Assembly: GCA_030039695.1 (NCBI GenBank)
Contig: JASHVB010000035.1
Coordinates: 1 to 10,000 of the forward strand
Length of the DNA: 10,000 bases
DNA from: Acetobacteraceae bacterium
GTDB taxonomy: Bacteria > Pseudomonadota > Alphaproteobacteria > Acetobacterales > Acetobacteraceae
Direction: 5' to 3'
Both the position numbers and the translations under genes were made by a program. Positions 1 to 5,285 of the stretch are shown one piece after another. How positions within the stretch are numbered: the stretch's first letter is position 1; each line of letters starts with the position of its first letter. The notes beneath the pieces were generated by a model. It searched no databases. It had not been told where the DNA came from and worked only from the letters and a program-made list of their open reading frames with translations.

Positions 1-1138
1 GTAATGTGTGGTTGGTGTAGCAGAAGGTGTTGGTCGTGATGTTCCACGCCTCGTCCCAGCCAAGGCCGTGCACGTCGACCAGCAGCCGCATCATTTCCGG
101 CACGGCGATGGACGGATGCGTGTCATTAAGCTGGATCGCGCATTGTTCGGCGACGTTATGCACGTGACCGTATTGCCGGATATGCCGAAACAGCAGGTTT
201 TGCAGCGAGGCAGACGAGAAGAAGTACTCCTGCCGCAGCCGCAGTTCCTGGCCGGCGGGCGTTTCGTCGCTGGGGTAGAGGATCTGAGAAATGGCATTGG
301 CTCGCGCGCTGGCAGCTAGCGCGCCGACATGGTCGCCACGGTTGAATGCCTCAAGTGCCAGAGGATCCGGTGCGCGCGCCGACCACAGGCGTAGCGTATT
401 GACGTGCCTGCCGCGCCATCCAACCACCGGTGTGTCGTACGCCACGGCGACGACGGTTTCCGCGGGATGCCAGACGGCGTGCCGGGTCCCATCGAGACCG
501 GTCGCGAGTTCGACGGAACCGCCGAAACCGACCCGGTGGCTGATGTCCGGACGGGCGAATTCCCACGGATTGCCGAACGACAGCCAGTTTTCCGGATATT
601 CCTGTTGCCAGCCGTTGCGGATGACCTGTCTGAACAAGCCGTTGTCGTAACGGATGCCGTAGCCATGCGCGGGGATCGCCAGCGCTGCCATGCTGTCCAG
701 GTAGCATGCAGCGAGGCGCCCAAGGCCGCCGTTGCCCAATGCCGCGTCGGGCTCCACCTCGCGCAGGCTGGCAAAGTCCACACCGAGTTCGGCCAGTGCC
801 TCGTTCACCGGTTCCGCGATGCTGAGGTTACTGAGCGAATCGTACAACAGCCGGCCGAGCAGGAACTCCAGCGACAGATAGTACACGCGCTTGCGGCTCT
901 GCACGTAGGCGTCGCGCGAGGCAGGCACCCAGCGCTCCACGATATGGTCACGCACGGCTAGGGCGGTAGCGATGAACCAATCGCGCTCGGATGCCACGAT
1001 CGGGTCGCGTCCGACCGAGTACGTCAGCTTGGCGACGATGCTGCGTCGCAGTGCTGCCACGTCCTCGTCCTGCGCCGGCAGCGCGATGCGTGACGCGACC
1101 CGGCTAACGCTGCGGGTGGGAGTAGCAGCCTGACTCAT
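1..1138 (-). CDS. glgP: Glycogen phosphorylase, N-terminal 379 residues (3' end outside window)
   Basis: This is a glycogen/starch/maltodextrin phosphorylase (GT35), which releases glucose-1-phosphate from alpha-1,4-glucan in the cytoplasm. The frame stays open from the ATG at 1138 to the left edge. Hallmarks visible are YYLSLEFLLGR (residues 86-96), the glycine-rich GNGGLGRLAACYLDS (135-149), QEYPENWLSFGNPWEF (179-194), LRQEYFFSSASLQNL (301-315) and QLNDTHPSIAVPE (336-348). Family members are about 800 residues or more, so slightly under half is present. The PLP-binding lysine lies in the missing C-terminal half. An AAGGA ribosome binding site sits 7 bases before the start. The N-terminus begins directly before the catalytic fold, without the long regulatory extension of animal enzymes. 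Glycogen versus maltodextrin preference cannot be told from this half. No other glg gene is in the window. Confidence 0.97.
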   Translation of the reverse strand, partial: MSQAATPTRSVSRVASRIALPAQDEDVAALRRSIVAKLTYSVGRDPIVASERDWFIATALAVRDHIVERWVPASRDAYVQSRKRVYYLSLEFLLGRLLYDSLSNLSIAEPVNEALAELGVDFASLREVEPDAALGNGGLGRLAACYLDSMAALAIPAHGYGIRYDNGLFRQVIRNGWQQEYPENWLSFGNPWEFARPDISHRVGFGGSVELATGLDGTRHAVWHPAETVVAVAYDTPVVGWRGRHVNTLRLWSARAPDPLALEAFNRGDHVGALAASARANAISQILYPSDETPAGQELRLRQEYFFSSASLQNLLFRHIRQYGHVHNVAEQCAIQLNDTHPSIAVPEMMRLLVDVHGLGWDEAWNITTNTFCYTNHTL

Positions 1139-1432
1139 GAATTCATCCTTCCGGGCCCGCCGGACCGCATGCACCTTTCGTAGGCCGGCACGCCGGCAGG
1201 CGCTAGTTTAGGCGAGCATGTGGGGCCACCAAAGCGCAGTGGCGTGCCGGTTTCGCGACAAATGTTGAACAGCTGCGGTGGCGTGCCAGGAAGCATGGAA
1301 ATATGTTGCCGCGGTTGCAAGAAAACGCACCAGTCCTGCCTGGCCCCATGCATTCTCGATTGCAAGATTGCAACGCCGTTTTACACGGTTCTGTGACAGA
1401 GGCAAGCTGAAACACGAAAGAGGAGGAGTTCC
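1139..1432. promoter_or_regulatory. Divergent intergenic region between glgP and the CoA-transferase
   Basis: No coding frame here is convincing. The region must carry the promoters of two divergent genes, but no strong -35/-10 pair stands out. A perfect 10-base inverted repeat, CCGGCACGCC (1185-1194) and GGCGTGCCGG (1241-1250), could form a long-loop hairpin in the glgP leader; GTGGCGTGCC occurs at 1239-1248 and again at 1278-1287. On the CoA-transferase side the palindromic hexamer TTGCAA occurs at 1315, 1360 and 1368; the last two lie in a tandem pair, ATTGCAAG-ATTGCAAC (1359-1374). TTGCAA at 1360-1365 with TACACG at 1382-1387 (16-base spacer) is a poor sigma-70 candidate only. Confidence 0.4.
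1421..1430 (+). promoter_or_regulatory. Strong ribosome binding site of the CoA-transferase
   Basis: AGGAGGAG lies a few bases before the ATG at 1433 and is an almost ideal Shine-Dalgarno sequence. It fixes the start codon, which also agrees with the conserved family N-terminus (LSGVRVVDLTRVLSGP). Confidence 0.85.
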
Positions 1433-2608
1433 ATGCCGCTCTCCGGCGTCCGGGTGGTGGATCTGACGCGCGTGCTGTCAGGGCCGTTCTGCACCATGCT
1501 GTTGGCGGACCTCGGGGCCGACGTGATCAAGGTCGAGGCGCCAGAGGGCGACCCGATCCGCGCTCAGGGCGCCTTGCGGAACCACCTCTCTTGGTACTTC
1601 GCCGCGTTTAACCGCAACAAGCGCTCGGTGCAGCTGGATTTGCGGCAGCAGGAAGGTCGCGAGGTGCTCGCCCGGTTGATACAAGGGGCTGATGTGCTGG
1701 TGGAAAATTTCCGGCCGGGCGTGCTGGCGCGGCTCGGCTTCGACGATGCGCGGCTGCGCGCGCTCCGCCCGGGCCTGGTGACGTGCAGCATCAACGGCTT
1801 CGGCAGCTCCGGGCCATATCGCGACCGTCCGGCCTTTGATTTCATCGCTCAGGCGATGAGCGGTTTCATGAGCGTCAATGGCCGGCCGGATGATCCGCCG
1901 CTGCGTTCGGGAGTTCCGATCAGCGATCTGATTTCCGGTCTGTACGCCGCGCTCAGCGTCACGGCGTCGGTGCTCCGGGCGCGTGCGACGGGGCAGGGGC
2001 AGCGAACCGAAGTCAGTCTCACCAACGCCCTTGTCAGTATGCTGGCTTATATCGCCAGCGATTATTTCGAGACCGGGTCGGTGCCGCCGCGCAGCGGCAA
2101 CGACCATCCAATCTCCGCGCCATACGGATTGTTCGCCACGCGCGATGGAGAGATCGCCATCGCTCCGCCGGGCGACGAATTTTTCGGCCGCCTGGCCGAC
2201 GCCTTGGGCGAGCCGGGTTTGAAGCAGGATCCGCTCTATGCCACCAGCGCCGCGCGGGTCGCCAATCGCGCGCGGATCAACGCGATCGTCGGCGGGAAAT
2301 TGGCTGCACAGAAGACCGCGCACTGGGTTGAAGTGCTGAACGCGGCGGGCGTGCCCTGCGGTCCGGTGCATGGCGTCGCCGATGTGTTTCGCGATCCGCA
2401 GATCGCCGCACAGGAAATGGTACTGGAGGTACCGCATCCAGGGCGCGGTATCGTGCGGATGCTGGGATTCCCGATGAAGCTGGCCGACACCCCGTGCCGC
2501 GTGCGGCGGCCCGCGCCAGAGCCGGGCGAACATACCGAGGAAGTGTTGGCGGAGCTCGGATACAGTGAGGCGGCGCAGGCAGCGCTGCGCGCGGCGGGGG
2601 TGGTGTGA
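1433..2608 (+). CDS. Family III CoA-transferase (CaiB/BaiF type)
   Basis: This 391-residue protein belongs to the class III CoA-transferases (formyl-CoA transferase, CaiB, BaiF, alpha-methylacyl-CoA racemase), which move CoA between carboxylic acids or epimerise acyl-CoAs in the cytoplasm. The N-terminal signature LSGVRVVDLTRVLSGPFCTMLLADLGADVIKVE is followed by VENFRPGVL (90-98) and RPAFDFIAQAMSG (132-144). The motif GVPISDLISGLYAAL (160-174) holds Asp165, which aligns by motif with the catalytic aspartate (Asp169) of formyl-CoA transferase. The length is normal for the family and the ORF looks intact. It is transcribed alone and divergently from glgP, with no acyl-CoA ligase, dehydrogenase or transporter nearby to suggest a substrate. 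Family membership is secure; the exact acid is unknown. Confidence 0.95.
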   Translation: MPLSGVRVVDLTRVLSGPFCTMLLADLGADVIKVEAPEGDPIRAQGALRNHLSWYFAAFNRNKRSVQLDLRQQEGREVLARLIQGADVLVENFRPGVLARLGFDDARLRALRPGLVTCSINGFGSSGPYRDRPAFDFIAQAMSGFMSVNGRPDDPPLRSGVPISDLISGLYAALSVTASVLRARATGQGQRTEVSLTNALVSMLAYIASDYFETGSVPPRSGNDHPISAPYGLFATRDGEIAIAPPGDEFFGRLADALGEPGLKQDPLYATSAARVANRARINAIVGGKLAAQKTAHWVEVLNAAGVPCGPVHGVADVFRDPQIAAQEMVLEVPHPGRGIVRMLGFPMKLADTPCRVRRPAPEPGEHTEEVLAELGYSEAAQAALRAAGVV

Positions 2609-2692
2609 CCGCATCCGTCATCGCGAGCTCACCGCCAGTCTGCTCGGCGGCGCTTCTGGGCGGAACCGCCGCGCCCGGAACGCGGGTTTCCT

Positions 2693-2730
2693 CCTCCCGC
2701 GAGGGAGGGACCTCACCGAGGGAGGAACCT
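2693..2730. repeat. GC-rich hairpin with a competing second arm
   Basis: CCTCCC (2693-2698) pairs perfectly with GGGAGG (2703-2708) across a GCGA tetraloop. A second GGGAGGAACC at 2721-2730 could instead pair with the left side, GGTTtCCTCCtCCC (2686-2698), with small bulges, giving two mutually exclusive folds. It lies about 85 bases after the CoA-transferase stop. It resembles the short C/G palindromes scattered between proteobacterial genes; whether it is repeated in this genome cannot be seen here. Confidence 0.4.
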
Positions 2731-2992
2731 ACGCTGCACGCCTGATCGTTGGAGCGGTCGCAGATACCGGATCCCGCGATGTCACGGATCCTGTTTCGCT
2801 CCGTCCGTCGCAGAGGCGGGCAGGCGGATGCCGGCAGCCTTGGCGGGTTGCGGCAGGCTGCGGACCCCGCGGCAACCGTGGTATCGGACGCTCAGTAGCG
2901 CGCTCAAACGATACGTCGCGGGGCGCCGGTTCGACCCGGGAGTCCGCCTGCAAGCCCAGTGATCCAACCCTCCGGGTTGTCGATCGCCGCCG

Positions 2993-3025
2993 CCCCGCCA
3001 CACGTTCAAAGGCTCGCTGGCGGGG
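2993..3025 (-). terminator. Possible weak terminator stem after the M20 gene
   Basis: CCCCGCCA (2993-3000) and TGGCGGGG (3018-3025) form a perfect 8-bp stem with a 17-base loop. It starts 6 bases beyond the M20 stop codon in the direction of that gene. No T-tract follows on the minus strand, so intrinsic termination is uncertain. Confidence 0.35.
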
Positions 3026-3031
3026 TTACGA

Positions 3032-4141
3032 TTAACTGGCGACCCGTGCGGCCAGCCGCATGAACACGGGTATTGCCGCGGCTAAATCCGCGATGCGCAC
3101 TTTCTCTGCGGGGGTGTGCGCCTCGGCGATATCTCCCGGTCCCAGCACGATACACGGCGCGATAGCCTGCAGTTCGGACGCATCGGTGCCGTATGGCGCG
3201 GTCATCGCTGCGGTGCCGGTCACCTCGGCACAGAGCCGAACCACCGGATGGTCAGCCGAAAGCTCGGGCGGGACTCCTTCACGTGCCTCACTGACCTCAA
3301 CGCCCGCGCGCGCAGCGACCGTACGCACGGCTTGCACCACCGGTGTCGGATCAATCTTGGCAGAGTAGCGGAACTTGATGCGCGCCGTCGCCTTCGGAAC
3401 GGTGACGTTGACCGCCGTCCCGTGGTTGTCGATGACAAGGTTGAAGTCGCTGAATGGTGGATCGTATTCCGGGTCCTGCAACGATGCATCGGTGCGCAGT
3501 CGCTGGAACAGCGACTTCATTTCAACCAGGAACGGGATCAGCGCCCAGTTGGCGTTGTGGCCCTTGCCGGTGCTGCTATGCGCCTGCACGCCCGTGGCCA
3601 CGCAGGTGAACGAGATGTGTGCGCGGTGGCCGCGCACCGGGACGAGCTTTGTCGGCTCTGCCACCAGGATCATCCGTGGCTTGTGTTTTCGCACAAGCTG
3701 GGATTCCTGTGCGATCAGGCGCGCGCCCTGCTTCGTCGTCTCCTCGTCCGTAGTGATCAGCAGCGTGACCGGCAGGTTCGATGGGAGCGAGCGCGCGGCA
3801 ACGATCGCCGCGGCGACCGGTCCCTTCATGTCAGTGCTGCCGAGGCCGTGCAGTACGCCGTCGTCGGTGACCCGCGCGGACCACGGATCCTCCTGCCATC
3901 CGGTGTCGGGTACTGTATCCATGTGCCCTGACAGTGCCAGGCCGCTGCCGTTGCCGCGGTGCGCCACCAACACGCGTTTCGCCACACCCGCAGAATCGGT
4001 GTAGTCGAGCCGCTCAACGTCGAAGCCGGCGAGTGCTCTTGCGACGTGCTCTGCGATCGGCAGGTTGGAAACGAAGCTGCGGCTGTCGAGCGAGACGAGT
4101 TCGCGGGCGAGGGAGGTCAGCTCGGTATCTGGATCGGGCAT
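3032..4141 (-). CDS. M20 family metallo-deacetylase/peptidase (ArgE/DapE-like)
   Basis: This 369-residue cytoplasmic hydrolase belongs to the M20 group (acetylornithine deacetylase, succinyl-diaminopimelate desuccinylase, carboxypeptidase G2), which cleaves amide bonds with two metal ions. Expected motifs are in order: SGHMDTVPDT (71-80, His73 metal ligand, Asp75 supporting the catalytic base), GLGSTDMKG (99-107, bridging Asp104), TTDEET (130-135, catalytic Glu133 and ligand Glu134), AEPT (161-164, ligand Glu162) and PGDIAEAHTPAE (335-346, last ligand His342). GVQAHSST (184-191) marks the dimerisation domain inserted between the catalytic halves. All metal ligands are present, so it should be active. 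No clear Shine-Dalgarno precedes the ATG at 4141, but the start fits the family N-terminus. No arginine or lysine synthesis gene is adjacent, so the acyl-amino-acid substrate is open; argE is only one possibility. Confidence 0.93.
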   Translation of the reverse strand: MPDPDTELTSLARELVSLDSRSFVSNLPIAEHVARALAGFDVERLDYTDSAGVAKRVLVAHRGNGSGLALSGHMDTVPDTGWQEDPWSARVTDDGVLHGLGSTDMKGPVAAAIVAARSLPSNLPVTLLITTDEETTKQGARLIAQESQLVRKHKPRMILVAEPTKLVPVRGHRAHISFTCVATGVQAHSSTGKGHNANWALIPFLVEMKSLFQRLRTDASLQDPEYDPPFSDFNLVIDNHGTAVNVTVPKATARIKFRYSAKIDPTPVVQAVRTVAARAGVEVSEAREGVPPELSADHPVVRLCAEVTGTAAMTAPYGTDASELQAIAPCIVLGPGDIAEAHTPAEKVRIADLAAAIPVFMRLAARVAS

Positions 4142-4398
4142 CGGACGTGCTCACAGTGCTCAGAGTTGGCGAACATCGCCTTTCCACGAGGCGCGCCGCA
4201 AGTAGCCGTTTGCGACTTTGATGGACGACGGGACCTGCAAGGAGCCAGTCGGGTACATCGTCGTTCCGGCGGAAGCCGAACCCATGCGGTCCGGGTCCCG
4301 GCTGTCGCGGCGATGACGCTGGTTTTGGCGTTTCACCCGTCGAGGATCGGCTCCCGTAGCGCGTGGCGAACTCGACGCTATGGATAACCGGGCAGCGC
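4142..4398. other. Non-coding gap between the M20 gene and the SRPBCC pseudogene
   Basis: No family was recognised in any frame. The minus-strand frame that crosses it reads as low-complexity Arg/Ser/Pro sequence. It contains a degenerate repeat-like element at 4259-4318, listed separately. Any promoter of the M20 gene should lie at the left end, but no clear -35/-10 pair is visible. Confidence 0.5.
4259..4318. repeat. REP-like degenerate intergenic hairpin element
   Basis: The left part reads CGTCGTTCCGGCGGAAGCCG, with CGGC-ggaa-GCCG forming a GNRA-loop hairpin at 4267-4278. The right end reads GTCGCGGCGATGACG, so the outer ends are an imperfect inverted repeat (CGTCgt...atGACG). This architecture, with the word CGTCrTTCCGGCGnAAGCCG, resembles the short extragenic repeats common between proteobacterial genes. 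That it is a member of a repeat family is inference; a genome-wide count is needed. Confidence 0.45.
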
Positions 4399-4884
4399 TT
4401 AGAGCGTTGCAGCCAACGCCGCAAGCTGGTCAGTGCAGCGGCCCCAACCTTGGTGGAAACCTCTGTTCTCGTGGGCCTCGCGATCCGCGACGGTCCAGTG
4501 CAGGACGCGCACGGTGTAGCGTGTCCCATCGGCTTCATCCACGAAAGTCAAAACCACCGTCATGAACGGCTTCGACGACGGCTCCCAGGCCGTTGTGTAG
4601 GCATCGGTGAACACGAGGCACTCGTTCGGAACCACGTCGAGGTACACGCCGCGGTTGGCGAATTCGTTGCCGTCTGGCTCGCGCATTACGATCAGCCTCG
4701 CGCCGCCGGTCGCACGTCGAGTGCGGCATGCGATGTCGTCCGGGGCTCTGGTGCGAACCATTTCATCAGCAGTACCGGTTCGGTCCATGCGCGGTACACC
4801 TTGTCGGGTGGCGCCGCGATTAGGCGGCTCAGCACAAGCTCGCTCGCGGTGTTCCACCGGTAGGGGTTCGCCAGATAGGGCCAC
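4399..4884 (-). pseudogene. SRPBCC/AHSA1-family gene disrupted by frameshifts
   Basis: The START-like SRPBCC fold of AHSA1 proteins is clear but split between two frames. From about 4853 to 4710 one frame reads NTASELVLSRLIAAPPDKVYRAW, TEPVLLMKWFAPEP and ALDVRP, then stops at 4692-4694. From about 4707 to 4399 the neighbouring frame reads GGARLIVMREPDGNEF, NRGVYLDVVPNECLVFTDAYT, FMTVVLTF and GWGRCTDQLAALAATL. One missing C on the plus strand near 4706-4707 explains the switch: restoring it gives DVRPGGARLIVM. The good ribosome site GGAGGAG (4892-4898) is 7 bases before a GTG at 4882-4884, which is in the second frame, so a compensating shift near the N-terminus is also implied. That frame is open throughout, so a protein with a scrambled first third could still be made. 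Such proteins bind small hydrophobic ligands; function here is unknown. Real decay and sequencing error remain alternatives. Confidence 0.85.
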
Positions 4885-4894
4885 TGGAATTCTC

Positions 4895-5111
4895 CTCCGT
4901 GATTGTTTTGTTACCGCAGCAAGCGCAGCCGCGGCTCCAACCACATCGGTCCGACGAAAACCCAAGCCGTCAGTCGTCCCGGCCATACCGGGGACCCGGG
5001 TAGTGTCGGTCCCGGCATTCGCCAAGATCGCGAGGGCTGCTGGTCTCATTGAGTTGCGGGTTGGCTCTCGCAGCCGATGGCGAAGTTACAAGGAAGAACG
5101 TCAGCCGGTTG
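4895..5111. other. Non-coding gap between the SRPBCC and VOC remnants
   Basis: No recognisable protein is encoded. It holds the ribosome site for the SRPBCC remnant (4892-4898), the palindrome AGCCGCGGCT (4927-4936) and a hairpin, CCCGG-ccata-CCGGG (4978-4992), followed by further CCCGG words up to about 5015. The block 4975-5015 may be another degenerate intergenic repeat like the one at 4259-4318, but the similarity is loose. Confidence 0.4.
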
Positions 5112-5285
5112 CTACGCTTGGCCGTACGCCGGCCGCAGCTTCGCACCGTCAAGCTTCGTCATCTGCAAGCGTTGCCTGCGTGACCCGACTGGCCTCTGCC
5201 GTGTCCATGTCCTGCAGCATGTCGCCTAGCGGCGACGGCACGATCTGCCACAACACGCCGAACCGGTCGCTCACACCCCGAAAAC
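5112..5285 (-). pseudogene. 3' remnant of a VOC/PhnB-like gene, frameshifted
   Basis: Only the last 55 or so codons of a VOC-superfamily protein (PhnB-like, 3-dmu-9_3-mt type) remain of a usual 140-165. One frame gives SDRFGVLWQIVPSPLGDMLQDMD and then EASRVTQATL; the adjacent frame continues QMTKLDGAKLRPAYGQA to a TAG at 5112-5114. The family's usual ending is DRFGVSWQIVP, LGxMLQD, RVMQAMLQMKKLDIAALxxAY, so one extra base near 5164-5166 (ctt-g-cag-atg) explains the break. The first recognisable codons overlap the stop of the upstream rhodanese (TGA at 5271-5273), meaning the 5' two thirds of the gene are gone and the junction sits at the rhodanese terminus. VOC proteins bind metal and act in dioxygenase, glyoxalase or resistance reactions; nothing functional can be expected here. 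Confidence 0.8.

Larger units (their letters stand above)
2609..3031. other. Non-coding region rich in hairpins
   Basis: About 420 bases between the CoA-transferase stop and the M20 stop, which are convergent. An open plus-strand frame crosses it, but its product is arginine-rich low-complexity sequence with no recognisable family, so it is not called. Visible structures are the hairpin pair at 2693-2730, a nested stem at 2846-2877 (GGTTGC/GCAACC around GCGG-acc-CCGC), two copies of CGGATCC at 2768 and 2785, and a stem at 2993-3025. None has a T-run, so none is a textbook terminator. No known small RNA or riboswitch consensus was recognised. Confidence 0.5.

Noticed and set aside
404..961. 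Plus-strand open frame across the glgP N-terminus
   Set aside because: The opposite strand encodes an unmistakable phosphorylase over the same bases.
1478..2614. Long open frame (378 codons) antisense to the CoA-transferase
   Set aside because: It is a high-GC shadow of a well-supported gene; the product is Arg/His-rich with no family signature.
2922..2950. GGTTCGACCCG resembling a tRNA T-loop
   Set aside because: No matching T-stem, anticodon arm or 7-bp acceptor stem at tRNA spacing.
2565..3035. Plus-strand 156-codon frame after the CoA-transferase
   Set aside because: Arg/Gly/Ser-rich low-complexity product, starts inside the CoA-transferase gene, no ribosome site and no family.
3116..3931. 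Plus-strand 271-codon frame over the M20 gene
   Set aside because: Antisense shadow; the minus strand has all M20 metal-binding motifs.
4014..4538. Minus-strand 174-codon frame over the gap between the M20 gene and the SRPBCC remnant
   Set aside because: It overlaps two better-supported coding regions in other frames and has Arg/Ser/Pro-biased composition.
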